From assembly GCA_046349775.1 (NCBI GenBank), contig JAXMBS010000024.1, forward strand, positions 9,929 to 73,928: 64,000 nt of DNA, read 5' to 3'. Positions 1 to 8,839 of this stretch are shown in pieces. The stretch's first letter is position 1. Every line of letters starts with the position of its first letter. The notes beneath the pieces are model-generated. The model saw only the letters and a program-made list of their open reading frames with translations. It ran no database searches and had not been told where the DNA came from. The stretch comes from JAEUIG01 sp046349775 (GTDB lineage: Bacteria; Planctomycetota; Planctomycetia; Planctomycetales; Planctomycetaceae). Made by a program: the position numbers and the translations under genes.

Positions 1-852
1 CACGAGACCGGCCGGTTTTTCGCGCACACCGACAATTTTGAGGTCGTCGAGCGCGAAGGTCATCTGATTGACCGTCGCTTCCTTCACCTTTTCCTTCGCC
101 GCGTCGAGGCCTTCCAGCTCCCATTTCGCATTGGCGTCGCCAGGCTTCTTCGTGAGGACGCTGACCTCTCCCTGATTGATGCTGCCGCGCTGTTCGTCCA
201 CCTGGTAGCGGTCGATGACCAGTTGGACGAGCTTGTTCCGGTCGAGCTGGAGCAGGTCGGGTTCGATCCAGTCGGCAAACTTGGTGGAAACTTTGAGACC
301 GGAGAGCTCGGCGCGAAAGACGTGATTGTCGTCCGGCTTGCGGACGTAATACACGTTGCCGGTCTCATCAACCTTCTTCCCGACGATGAGGTCGACAAGC
401 GCTTTCCCCCCCTGGGACAGCGTAATGCGCGAGCCGCGGCCCTCGGTGCCGGTGATCTTGTCGTCCAGCGGATCGAGGACGCCGAGGCGCTTCTGGTCCT
501 CGGCCGTTTTGCCGGCGTAGAGACCACGCTTGATACCGATCACGGAGGCGGCCGTCTTGGCGAGCTGATCCTGGCCGTCGGCCGGATAGTTGTGGTGCGA
601 GGGGATCCGCCACAGGCCGTCCTTGAACTCGACGTTGAACAGGTTGACCTTGGCGGCGTCCTTGTCGTAGGCGGCCACGCGCAAGGCGGTGGCCTTGGTG
701 GCGTCCTGGAAGTCGGGGAAGAACTCCTCGCCCACGAGCGCAGCGTCGTTGAGCCTGGCGGGGCGATTGTAAACGGAGGTCGCAACGGCACCGCCGAGGC
801 AAATGGCAGCGGCGACGACAAAGGTCAGAGTTCGCAGAGTGCGCTGGTTCAT
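1..852 (-). CDS. DUF4340 domain protein of an ABC/Gld-type system (partial, cut by window edge)
   Basis: The open frame runs from an ATG at 852 to the left edge without a stop, giving 284 codons. An N-terminal hydrophobic segment at about residues 8-27 anchors it or serves as a signal. The rest is soluble, with a repeated pattern of a short alpha segment followed by a strand-rich part (for example the LVDLIVGKK and VYYVRKPDD stretches), typical of DUF4340. This family is regularly the last gene after an ABC ATPase and a GldF/GldG permease in planctomycetes and Bacteroidetes, and that is the order here. Its biochemical role is unknown; a periplasmic accessory of the transporter is an inference. 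It starts 113 bp after the permease stop, and that gap is filled with word repeats. Confidence 0.8.
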   Translation of the reverse strand, partial: MNQRTLRTLTFVVAAAICLGGAVATSVYNRPARLNDAALVGEEFFPDFQDATKATALRVAAYDKDAAKVNLFNVEFKDGLWRIPSHHNYPADGQDQLAKTAASVIGIKRGLYAGKTAEDQKRLGVLDPLDDKITGTEGRGSRITLSQGGKALVDLIVGKKVDETGNVYYVRKPDDNHVFRAELSGLKVSTKFADWIEPDLLQLDRNKLVQLVIDRYQVDEQRGSINQGEVSVLTKKPGDANAKWELEGLDAAKEKVKEATVNQMTFALDDLKIVGVREKPAGLV

Positions 853-965
853 AGGGAGCTTTCAGCGATCAGCGGTCAGGTGTCAGCAAAGGGGTTGTCG
901 GCTATCGGTTGACAGTCAACGGTCAAGGGGGACTCGTGTCGCACCCATCGATCAACCATAAACTG
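853..965. repeat. Intercistronic word-repeat (family C) between permease and DUF4340 genes
   Basis: The gap consists of variations on short words such as CAGCGATCAGCGGTCAGG, TGTCAGC, GGTTGTCGGCTATCGGTTG, CAGTCAACGGTCAA and ATCAACCATAAACTGTCAAC. The same words recur at 3795-3900, 30842-30890 and 32121-32152. No coding signal is visible. Confidence 0.6.
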
Positions 966-3791
966 TCAACGCTTGACGAGCCGGTCGGGCGAGACGCCGG
1001 TGGTCTCATTCATCAGCCGGATACTGAGGACGACGCCCATCAACAGGATGGCCGGGATCGGGGGGAGGATCACTCCCCACAGCCACGCCCGGAACTCCTT
1101 GGCGGCGATCTTGCGATTCGTCTCGTCCCGCATTAATTCGATCTCGCGCTTCTTGTCGAGTTCGATGGCCCTGGTTTCCTCATCGAGAACATTCTGGGCG
1201 TCCTGGCGAGCAATTCGAATCAACTGCTCCTTGGTCCGCGGATCGATGGATTCGTCCTTTTCAATGCTGGAGACGGCTTCGTCGAACCTCTTTTGCGCGG
1301 CGTCCAGCCGCGACTTGGCCTGCTTTTCGGCGTCCTGAATCTGCCCGTTCAGGCTGTCCTGGAACGACTGCTTCTGGATCTCGATCTCGGTCAGCGTGCG
1401 CATCTTCGGCCGGCGCTTCCGCAGCGCGATGTAGTCGGTGTTCCCGGCGAGTGCATCGACGGCGTTGAGCACAAACGTCACGTTGTCGATCTTCAGGTCG
1501 TACAGCTGCCCTTCCTGAATGCGGAAGATCTCGTCGCCGATCAAATCCACGTCGGCAACGAACACAACGTTCAACTTGTCCTGGGCATCCGGCTTCGACT
1601 TGATCTGCGCCGCGATCACGTGCGCGTTGTGATCGATGACCATCGGCGGGTTTTCGTTGAGCTGCGGCCCGAAAAACGACTGGTTCGTCATGATTTCGTC
1701 CCAGTCGATCAGGCCGGCGGTCTTCGAGCCGGTCCGCAGCAGCGGGATGAACTCCAGCGAACTGTTCTGTCGGGGCCGGACTGTGCCGCTGAACCAGGCC
1801 ATCAGTTCCTGGAGTCCGCTGGTGATGTCGCTATCAGGATTGAAAGCGCTGGCGGTTCCGCTCTTGGGGCTGATGAACATCAGCTCCGCGCGAACGACGC
1901 TGGCGATTTCGGGATGCGGATTGAACTGGTCGAAGGCCAGGAAGTCCTCGCCGGCCGGACCAGGTTCGCTGGGATCGTTCTTCTCCCAGGCAGCCTGCAG
2001 CAGGTGCATGAGGCCCGTCAGCCGGCCCCCGTCGGCCTTCGGTTCCGAGGGCTGCTGCATGCCCATCATGCCGCCCCCCTGGGATGGCTTCGGATTCAGC
2101 GGCGCCAGCTGGATGCCGGTCCCGCGACCGTAGACCGGCAACGGATCATCGAAGATCAGCGTCGGCTTGCCGGATCGGACGTAGTTGAGGAAGTGCTCCA
2201 TCTGCGGCTGCGTGAGCGAAGATGGCAGCACGGCGATGAGGACATCGATCTTCTCGTCGATCGCGTGGTCCGGCAGGATTTCTTCGACCTTGTACTGCTT
2301 CTTGAGCTCCTGGACGATCCGCCATTCCGGAAGCTGGCGGAAGGACTGCATGTCGAAGCCGCCAGTGATCTTGGCGTCGGTCTGGAGGATGCCGATCGTC
2401 GGGCGCTCGGCGTTGGAGACGGTGCCGATCGAGCGGGTCAGCTCGTACTCGACGGACGTGCCGACGTCGAAGAAGGGAATCACGACTTCGGCATACGGAC
2501 CCTGCACGAGCGCGCCGAGGAACACGTCTTCGATCGTGATCCGCCCGCCGCGCTCCGACTGCACCCCGCGCGGCACAATGCCGGCCTGCTGGGCCAGCGC
2601 CGCTTCCGCGCTGGAAGGAGCGATCATGTTGATCTGCACGTCCACGGCCGAGCCACCTTCCTGGTCGATCTGCCGCAAGAGACCCAGGAGCCGGCGGTGG
2701 ATATCGACATACTGCTCAGGAACCTGCGGACTCAGGTAGGCCTGGATCGTAACCGGCTTGTCGCGGTCGACTTTCGCGAGAATCTGGTGGGTGGTCGGCG
2801 AGAGCGTGAACAGCCGCTCCTGCGTGAGATCGATCCGGGGCGCCCCCTGCGCGACGTAGTTGACGCTCACGAGCGCAACCGCCAGTGCGGCGATGCGCAC
2901 GGCAAAATGCCGTCCCGGAGACCTGCCGAGCAGCAACGCAAACACGGCGTACAAAGTCACTACCGCCAGGACCGCAACGGCGCCGATCGCCCACTCGCTG
3001 TCCGGCCTTTGATAGGCGACCAGCAGGCACCCGGCAAACGCCGCGACCCACAGCAGCAGGTCGAGCCAGACGCTCATCGCGTTCTCGCCGCGCCAATGCC
3101 TACGGCCGATCATCACGACGTTCAGGTACAGCATGAACCCGGCCAGCGACAGGAAATACAGCACGCCGCTGAGCGGAATCATGCCCAGCGTGAAATAGCG
3201 CAATTGCTCGCCAATCGTCAGCCCGCGAACCCAGGCGGGAAGATTCGGGATGAGTTCCAGTCCAACGGGAGCGGCGCAGAACAGCGCTCCGAGGACAAAC
3301 GCGACGGTGGCGCTGTTGGTGAGCACGGACGCGAACAGACCGGCGCCGATCAGGGCGAGACCGGCCAGCCAGTAGCCGAGGTAGGTCGTTGTGATCTGCC
3401 AGGGGTCGGGGTCGCCCAGCCAGGAAAGGACCATCGCGTGCGTGAGCGAGAACAGCAGCGCGGCCGAGTACACGGCGACGACGGCCAGAAATTTGCCGAG
3501 CAGAATCTCGACGTCGGTCGCGGGCAGCGTGAACAGCAACTCGTCGGTGCCGAGCTTGCGCTCATCGGCCCAGGCCGTCATCGTGACGGCGGGAACGATG
3601 AACACCAGCAGCAAGGGATACCATTCAGTGAGCGGATCGAGATTCGCCTGGTTGGCGGCGAAGAACTCGGACCGGAACGCCAGCAGCGAGCCGGCGATCA
3701 CAAACACCACAATGAACAGGTATCCCAGGACGCCGGAGAAGTAGCTGGCGACGTTGCGCTTGAAGACGGCAGAAACGACGTGGCTTCGCAT
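966..3791 (-). CDS. GldF-GldG fusion: ABC-2 permease fused to ABC auxiliary (Gldg) domain
   Basis: This 941-residue protein is intact. Residues 1 to about 240 are a hydrophobic ABC-2 type permease with about six membrane segments, matching GldF. Further membrane segments follow near 245-325. Then comes the large extracytoplasmic GldG/ABC_transp_aux domain (about 330-790), with a methionine/glycine-rich loop (GGGMMGMQQP) in the middle. A long charged coiled coil (about 812-895) precedes a final membrane helix near 902-925. In gliding Bacteroidetes GldF and GldG are separate and work with the ATPase GldA; the fused form is common in planctomycetes. The substrate is unknown. It sits between the ATPase and DUF4340 genes, all on the minus strand, and is probably one operon with them. 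Confidence 0.85.
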   Translation of the reverse strand: MRSHVVSAVFKRNVASYFSGVLGYLFIVVFVIAGSLLAFRSEFFAANQANLDPLTEWYPLLLVFIVPAVTMTAWADERKLGTDELLFTLPATDVEILLGKFLAVVAVYSAALLFSLTHAMVLSWLGDPDPWQITTTYLGYWLAGLALIGAGLFASVLTNSATVAFVLGALFCAAPVGLELIPNLPAWVRGLTIGEQLRYFTLGMIPLSGVLYFLSLAGFMLYLNVVMIGRRHWRGENAMSVWLDLLLWVAAFAGCLLVAYQRPDSEWAIGAVAVLAVVTLYAVFALLLGRSPGRHFAVRIAALAVALVSVNYVAQGAPRIDLTQERLFTLSPTTHQILAKVDRDKPVTIQAYLSPQVPEQYVDIHRRLLGLLRQIDQEGGSAVDVQINMIAPSSAEAALAQQAGIVPRGVQSERGGRITIEDVFLGALVQGPYAEVVIPFFDVGTSVEYELTRSIGTVSNAERPTIGILQTDAKITGGFDMQSFRQLPEWRIVQELKKQYKVEEILPDHAIDEKIDVLIAVLPSSLTQPQMEHFLNYVRSGKPTLIFDDPLPVYGRGTGIQLAPLNPKPSQGGGMMGMQQPSEPKADGGRLTGLMHLLQAAWEKNDPSEPGPAGEDFLAFDQFNPHPEIASVVRAELMFISPKSGTASAFNPDSDITSGLQELMAWFSGTVRPRQNSSLEFIPLLRTGSKTAGLIDWDEIMTNQSFFGPQLNENPPMVIDHNAHVIAAQIKSKPDAQDKLNVVFVADVDLIGDEIFRIQEGQLYDLKIDNVTFVLNAVDALAGNTDYIALRKRRPKMRTLTEIEIQKQSFQDSLNGQIQDAEKQAKSRLDAAQKRFDEAVSSIEKDESIDPRTKEQLIRIARQDAQNVLDEETRAIELDKKREIELMRDETNRKIAAKEFRAWLWGVILPPIPAILLMGVVLSIRLMNETTGVSPDRLVKR

Positions 3792-3794
3792 GGG

Positions 3795-3954
3795 GTGAGG
3801 TTGTCGGTCTTCGGTTGTCAGTAAAGCTGTCAGCCGTCAGCTATCAGCAGTCAGGACTTGGAGGTTGTCGGTATTCAGCTGTCGGTTGTCGGTAACACAA
3901 CGCAGCACGCGCCATCGTTACTGACGTCTGTCGTCTGGCCTCTGACTTCTCTCA
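3795..3954. repeat. Intercistronic word-repeat (family C) between ABC ATPase and permease
   Basis: The 163 bp gap is made of GGTTGTCGGT, TTCGGTTGTCAG, AGCTGTCAGCCGTCAGC, TATCAGCAGTCAGG and TTCAGCTGTCGGTTGTCGG words, ending in a CTGACG/CTGACTTCT run. It resembles the gap at 853-965 in composition but not as one alignable unit. No ORF or obvious promoter is seen. Confidence 0.6.
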
Positions 3955-4706
3955 TCAGCCGGCCTTTTTGGCACCGCCGGTGAGCTTGCGGAAGTGGGCT
4001 TCCATGTCGTGCTCGGTCCCTTCCATGTCGGCGATGTCGCCGTCGAGGACGATGCGCCCCTGGCTGATGAGGATCACGCGGCCGCAGACCGCCTTGACCT
4101 CGGTAAGAATGTGCGTGGAGAGCAGGATCGTCTTCGTCTGGCCGAGGCTGCGGATGAGCTGGCGGACTTCGTAGGTCTGGTTGGGATCGAGCCCGGACGT
4201 CGGTTCGTCCAGGATCAGGACCGGGATCATTGAGCAGCGCTCCGGGCCATGCCGACGCGCTGCCGATAGCCGCGCGAGAGCTTGCCGATCGGCTTGCCCC
4301 AGACGTCGCCGAGGGAGCACTTGTCGGCGACGTATTCCAGGCGGTCGTGGAGTTTGGCGGCGGTAAGGCCGCGGGCCTGGCCGAAGTACCGCAGCAGGGA
4401 ATGCGGCGTCATCTCGAGGTATAACGGACCGTTCTCCGGCAGGTAGCCGATGAGCCGTGCGGCGGCGAGGCGATCGGTCGCCACATCATGTCCGCCAATG
4501 CGGGCGGTCCTTCACTGGGGGCGAGGAAGCCGGTCAGAGCTTCATCGTCGGGATTTCCCATGCCTGTTGGGGCCGAGGAAGGCCGCCACCTGACCGGCGC
4601 GGCACCGCAATGTGACGTCGCGCGTGGCGGCGAAAGGGCCGTAGAACTTGCTGAGACCAATGGCCTCAATCATCTGTCCGTTGCCGGTGGCAGTCGTCAT
4701 ATTCAT
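3955..4706 (-). pseudogene. ABC transporter ATP-binding protein (GldA/CcmA type), frameshifted
   Basis: Three frames join into one ABC ATPase. The first runs from an ATG at 4706 (MNMTTATGNGQMIEA) through the strand leading into Walker A. The second carries GYLPENGPLY (Q-loop region) and SRGYRQRVGMA (signature). The third carries LILDEPTSGLDPNQ (Walker B and D-loop) and LLSTHILTEV (H-loop). The Walker A stretch itself is scrambled: it reads GPN, then GK, with indels and substitutions around 4555-4585, and another break falls near 4230. The C-terminus ends in a Lys/Gly tail. It should energise the GldF-GldG permease downstream on the same strand. As written it could not bind ATP normally. Because the permease partner is perfectly intact, sequence error is likelier than gene decay. 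Confidence 0.75.
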
Positions 4707-4944
4707 GCTCGCTTCAACAACCTCTCCGCAACTGGCCTTCGCATCCGCAGCGCCGGCGGGCGCTCAATCGGGGCAATTTGCAGACCGCAGCCCCACTCGC
4801 GTCGTATCCGGACGCACGCGTCGCGCACATGGGCCGCGGGCCGGCGCCTTCGTCGGCGTTCCGGCAGAATTCCAACCGCGGAGGAACCGTAATAATTACG
4901 ATCCGCGACGCGGCTGTAAAGCAAATCGGTGTTCGAGTTCGCCC
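4707..4944 (-). promoter_or_regulatory. Upstream region of the ABC operon with a 13-bp palindrome at 4888-4900
   Basis: This 238 bp gap lies between the Rieske gene stop and the ABC ATPase start, both on the minus strand. It holds the perfect palindrome CGTAATAATTACG, AT-rich in a GC-rich neighbourhood. On the minus strand a TTTACA-like box (about 4915-4920) lies upstream of it at a spacing compatible with a -35/-10 pair, with the palindrome covering the -10 side. Promoter and operator roles are inferred. Confidence 0.35.
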
Positions 4945-5253
4945 CTACGGATCGCCGATTTCGACGTAGACGTCGTCCCCGTTGGCTGAGACTGCGATGC
5001 ACCCTGTCTGGATTCGTGCCGTCAGGCAATGGCGGCCGGAGGTGACGTCGAACTGCCAGCCATGCCAGGGGCAAGTGACGATCTGTCCGACGAGCCGGCC
5101 CTTGGCCAGAGGGCCGCCGGCGTGCGGGCAGATGCCATCGAGGGCGTAAAGCGTACCGTCCACGTTGAACACCGCAATCACGCGGTCTCCGACCGTCACC
5201 TCTTTGGCACAGCCGGGAGGGAGTTCAGAAAGAGAAGCAACACGGGTGCGCAT
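4945..5253 (-). CDS. Rieske [2Fe-2S] ferredoxin-like protein (NirD/BphA3 type)
   Basis: This is a complete 102-residue single-domain Rieske protein. The two cluster-binding boxes are present: CPHAGG (Cys42, His44) and CPWHGW (Cys61, His64), 19 residues apart in the usual way. There is no signal peptide or membrane segment, so it is predicted to be cytoplasmic and to pass electrons to an oxygenase or reductase, or to be a regulator-like NirD homologue. It begins 29 bp after the DUF1501 gene stop on the same strand, so the two may be co-transcribed, although no oxygenase is nearby. The partner is unknown. Confidence 0.9.
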   Translation of the reverse strand: MRTRVASLSELPPGCAKEVTVGDRVIAVFNVDGTLYALDGICPHAGGPLAKGRLVGQIVTCPWHGWQFDVTSGRHCLTARIQTGCIAVSANGDDVYVEIGDP

Positions 5254-5282
5254 GGAGAAACGTGACTGTTGACGGAACTCAT

Positions 5283-6715
5283 TCAGGCCAAGATCGGCTC
5301 GATCGGGGCGCCACCATGAGAGATCGGGACCGGTCGGCCGGTGCGATCGGGGACAGTCATTCCCGGATCAATGCCCAACGCCTGGTAGATGGTCGCGCAG
5401 ATGTCTGAGGTGCTGACGGGGTTCGCCGCCGGATACGCCGCCTGCCCGTCGCTCGCGCCGTACACGGTCCCACCGCGGATTCCGGCCCCGCTGAACAACA
5501 TCGAGTAGCAGAACGTCCAGTGATCGCGGCCGGCGTTCGCATTAATCTTGGGCGTGCGGCCGAAGTCGCTCATGACGAGCACGAGCGTCTCGTCGAGCAG
5601 ACCACTGTCGGACAAGTCCTGCATCAACGCCCCGTAGACCGCATCGAGGTACGGCAGGTTGTAGTTCCGCATCAGGCTGAAATTGTTGGAATGCGTGTCC
5701 CAGCAATGCAATTGCAGCTTGAGCCGCTCCCAATAACAGTCCCAGGTGACATTGATGAACTTCACGTCGGCTTCGACGAGCCGTCGCGCGATCAGGGCCG
5801 ACTGGCCAAACACGGTACGCGTGTAGCGATCTCGAATCGCCGGATCGACCTGGTCGAGGTCGAAGGCTGCGCGGACTTTCGATGACGTCAGCAGGCTCCA
5901 GGCACGTTGCTGCTGCCGGTCGAAGCCGCCCATGGCGCTGAGCGTATCGATGCGGTGGCGTTCAGCGTCGATCTGTTCGAGCAGGGAGCGGCGATCGTTG
6001 AGTCGATCGATCGTCATCCCTTGTTCGAGGGCCGTCTGCGGAATCTGCGGCAGGCCGCGGAGCGGCTGCGGCTGGTTAGGGTCTTCCGGCGGATGATCCA
6101 CGAAGGGCGCGACCTCCGTGTACAGCGGATCGTAGCGATGGCCGAGGAACCCGGCGGTGGGGCCGGGCCGGCGGATCGATTGCCCCCAGCCGAGATAGCA
6201 GGGCATGTAAACGTAGGCCGGCGAATCGGCGCGGCCGCCGTTCAAGTACTCGCAAACCGAGCCCATGCTCGGGGGTGGCTGTCCTTCAAGTTGACGAGGT
6301 CGGTTTCCGGAACCTCCCAGCCGGTGTAGCTCGGCAGGCAGTTGTGGCAGCCGGCGCGATGATTGATCGAGCGGACCAATGCCGAGCGGTCCATCCACTG
6401 CGTGTGGTTCGGCAGCAGCTCGCAGATGTCGATGCCGGGAACGTTGGTGGCGATCGGATTGAATTCGCCGCGGACGTCGGCCGGCCGCGTGCGGCTTGAG
6501 GTCGTACATGTCCTGCCAGGGCTGCCTCCCAGCAGATACAGGCAGATGACGCTTTTGGCCTTGCCGGACCAGGTGTGCTGCGGGTGGGATGTCGCGGCCT
6601 CTAGCCATTGCGGCAGGCCGAAGCCGCCGAGCGCGGAGATCGCGCCGATCTTCAGGCTTTCGCGGCGAGTCATGCCGTCGCAGAATTGACGCGGGCTTCC
6701 CAGCATCGTAAGCAT
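5283..6715 (-). CDS. DUF1501 family exported protein (frameshifted)
   Basis: This is a sulfatase-like alkaline-phosphatase-fold family (DUF1501) of planctomycetes. It starts MLTMLGSPRQFCDGMTRRES, with a twin-arginine-like signal. Two frames interleave: 6715 to about 6520, a short switch reading SPGQDMYDLKP, back to the first frame (VPGIDICELLPNHTQWMDR), then a final switch near 6270. The long second frame then runs cleanly to the stop. Family hallmarks are the GG-SPGQDMYDLKP motif, the RSINH segment, the long central domain, and near the end MSDFGRTPKIN with GRDHW. These proteins are usually coded next to PSCyt/DUF1549 cytochrome proteins, but here the neighbour is a Rieske protein. The enzymatic role is not established. 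About three small indels break it in this sequence. Confidence 0.85.
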
Positions 6716-7060
6716 CGGCCGCTCCTCGGCAGTCGGTGTGGTGCTGTACGAAAGGTAGCCTATCGCACTGGGTGAGGGGCGGAAAGGTCGCGAAAGTGGA
6801 CAGCGGCGATGATTGCGAACGAACTGCGGACTAGAGACCGACTTTATGACGAAGTCGTAGCCTGAGCCGAATCACTCCGCACCCTCACCAGACCGGCGGG
6901 GTGGTCAGATCGTAGGCTGGGTCATGACCCAGCTATAATCGACCGTCCAATCAAGCTGGCCCCACCCCCACCCAACACGACTGTACGACGAAGTGGTTGC
7001 GGAGGCCGCAAAAATCGTTGGTCCCGCGTTCGTCAAGAGTGACGGAAGAACGGAGACAAT
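6716..7060. other. Non-coding gap downstream of the HEAT-like gene
   Basis: I see no ORF with coding character here. The gap contains a family B repeat copy at 6911-6975 and, at 6843-6860, the related words GACGAAGTCGTAGCC. The rest shows nothing recognisable. Confidence 0.5.
6911..6975 (+). repeat. Family B hairpin repeat, copy 1
   Basis: The core GTAGGCTGGGTCATGACCC, then AGCTATAATC and AATCAAGCTGG, matches the copy at 8522-8592 in the same orientation. The left half can fold on itself (GGGTCATGACCC is a perfect 12-bp palindrome). The right arm is weaker than in copy 2, ending in CCCCACCCCCACC. Confidence 0.7.
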
Positions 7061-8356
7061 TTATTTCAGGCGCTCGTCTCTGCGATCCACCAACATCGGG
7101 GGGCGGTACGGGTCAGGGCAGGGGCAGGGCGTCACAGTAATGGGGTAGTTACCCTGTTCCCTCCACCAGGCTGCCCAGGCGCGTTTGTCAAAGCCGAAAT
7201 CCTGCCCTGTGATTTTTTTCAGCGCGTCGAGGACTTCAGGGTTGGCGACGCACTCTGTTTGACATGGATGATAGTGGGCCCCAATGTGGGGATCTGGCTC
7301 CGACCCGGGGGGAAGGTAGATCACGGCATACGTGCCCCTGGCCTTTGTACTGAGGGTTTGCATCACTATATAGCGACGAGTGGCCAACGCCCAGACCAAG
7401 GCCGGGACCGCAGACATATCGCCGACCTCGCCCATGCCGACCGCTGCGCGCCGGACGAGACGATTTGATTCGCCGTCAGCATAGGCGGCGGCCTTCTGCA
7501 ATTCACGGACATAGAGTTCCTGTGCCAGACGGCGCTGCTCCGGTTGGATTGCCCCCCGGGCGGCGACGCGGATGTCGTGCTCGCCGTCATAGATCGACAG
7601 GCACACGAGCGGCTCCACCGGCTTGGGGCCTGGCATCTGACCCAGCAGTTTCACACCCATCATCCGCACGTTGCCGTCGCTGTGCCGGCCGAAGAAGTGG
7701 GCGACCGCGGCGGTGGCATCGGGATCGGTGAGCGCCTGGAATTGAGCGCGTGACTCAGCGGCCTGCTGCGGATTGCCACCCACCATCGAGTTGAACCAGA
7801 CCCGCACCTTCGGGAACCACTCGGCGTTCACCCCGCGCATCTCCTCGGCCAACTGCAGCCGTGCACGCTCTTGCTGAGTGACGTATTTCCCTTCGTGCAG
7901 GACATACCCGCGCGACGTCATCCACTCGTCGCGCGTCAGCCACTTGCTATTGTGCCGGACATGACCCAGGCCTTTGTGTGCGTCCGCATGGTTGGGATCG
8001 ATCATCAGGAGCAATGACAATTGCTCTTCGCGTTGCTCCTTGAGCCTGTTGTCGTGGCACCATTCGGCCAGACTCCAGCGGGCCTCGACGGTGTTGGCGA
8101 CGTCACGCGCCCGCGACTCGTATTCCTCGACGAGTGGCGAGCGATGTTCGATGGCGCCAATCTCGGACTGTTCGATCGAGATCTTGCCGCCAAGCAGTGT
8201 CTGGATCACAACGACCGGAGCATCATCGGCCGTCTGCACAGTCCCGCGCACCTGGCCGCCGTTGTAGAGCGAAACCACGTCCGCTGACGCGTTCGCTGCC
8301 AGCATGCAGCACGCAGTGACCGTCAGCACATGTGACCACACGCAGCGGTGAGTCAT
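7061..8356 (-). CDS. Secreted HEAT-repeat-like protein of unknown function
   Basis: This is an intact 431-residue protein. An N-terminal signal peptide (MTHRCVWSHVLTVTACCML, cut after ANASA) is followed by a short beta-rich module (GGQVRGTVQTAD), a pattern often seen at the start of planctomycete periplasmic proteins. Residues about 90-150 are helical and TPR-like (DPNHADAHKGLGHV). Residues about 190-330 are helical repeats of HEAT type, such as DGNVRMMGVKLLGQM and NRLVRRAAVGMGEVGDMSAVPALVWAL. The C-terminus has a Trp-rich AWAAWWREQ segment and a CPCPDP tail. I cannot name a substrate; protein-protein binding in the periplasm is inferred. The gene is alone, with large gaps on both sides that each carry a copy of the same hairpin repeat. 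Confidence 0.75.
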   Translation of the reverse strand: MTHRCVWSHVLTVTACCMLAANASADVVSLYNGGQVRGTVQTADDAPVVVIQTLLGGKISIEQSEIGAIEHRSPLVEEYESRARDVANTVEARWSLAEWCHDNRLKEQREEQLSLLLMIDPNHADAHKGLGHVRHNSKWLTRDEWMTSRGYVLHEGKYVTQQERARLQLAEEMRGVNAEWFPKVRVWFNSMVGGNPQQAAESRAQFQALTDPDATAAVAHFFGRHSDGNVRMMGVKLLGQMPGPKPVEPLVCLSIYDGEHDIRVAARGAIQPEQRRLAQELYVRELQKAAAYADGESNRLVRRAAVGMGEVGDMSAVPALVWALATRRYIVMQTLSTKARGTYAVIYLPPGSEPDPHIGAHYHPCQTECVANPEVLDALKKITGQDFGFDKRAWAAWWREQGNYPITVTPCPCPDPYRPPMLVDRRDERLK

Positions 8357-8839
8357 GGAAGCGTTCCCTGAAGCAAGGGACTCGGAGCCTCCCTGAAGTT
8401 TGTAATTTTATCTGTAACCGGCCGGACACTGCAACGGCGGTGATATGCTGCGGGCGTGGCCAGTACGAACCGCTCGCTTCTGAAACGCACCGTCACCGGG
8501 GCGTCTGCGGCGGCATTAGAGTTGTAGGCTGGGTCATGCCCCAGCTTTAATCACCGTCTAATCAAGCTGGGTTCAGACCCAGCCTGCGAGACTGCACGAC
8601 TACCCGGCCGCTGCCCCACCGTACGCATCCTTTTACCCCCGGATTGTGCGTGATATTCTGCGGCAGCCGTCGCCGGGTTGCCTATGGACACGCAACATGC
8701 GGCGGGATCAGGGTCTGCGGCGGGCGTCGCGGAAGCGGTCGGTGCGAATCGGCCGAGGTACGAGTCCGCCGGTCGTGTTGATTGTTTGCCACACTCTCTC
8801 CCGGACGAACCCCCATTGCCGGGGTCGACTGATCTCTCC
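8357..8839. other. Divergent intergenic region between HEAT-like gene and LplT-Aas fusion
   Basis: The gap separates divergently transcribed genes and should hold both promoters. It contains a family B repeat at 8522-8592. The frame of the downstream fusion stays open upstream to a TTG at 8678 and an ATG at 8684, so part of 8678-8839 could be an N-terminal extension. That extension has no recognisable domain. Nothing else is evident. Confidence 0.45.
8522..8592 (+). repeat. Family B hairpin repeat, copy 2 (complete inverted repeat)
   Basis: Arms GTAGGCTGGGTCATGCCCC-AGCTT and AAGCTGGGTTCAGACCCAGCCTGC are near-perfect inverted repeats around TAATCACCGTCTAATC. The copy is in direct orientation to 6911-6975, and the flanking words GACTGCACGAC/GACTGTACGAC are also shared. 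Confidence 0.75.

Noticed and set aside
1293..3824. Plus-strand open frame of 843 codons
   Set aside because: It lies antisense to the intact GldF-GldG fusion, has no domain and an Arg/Gln/Asp-rich composition typical of GC-rich antisense frames.
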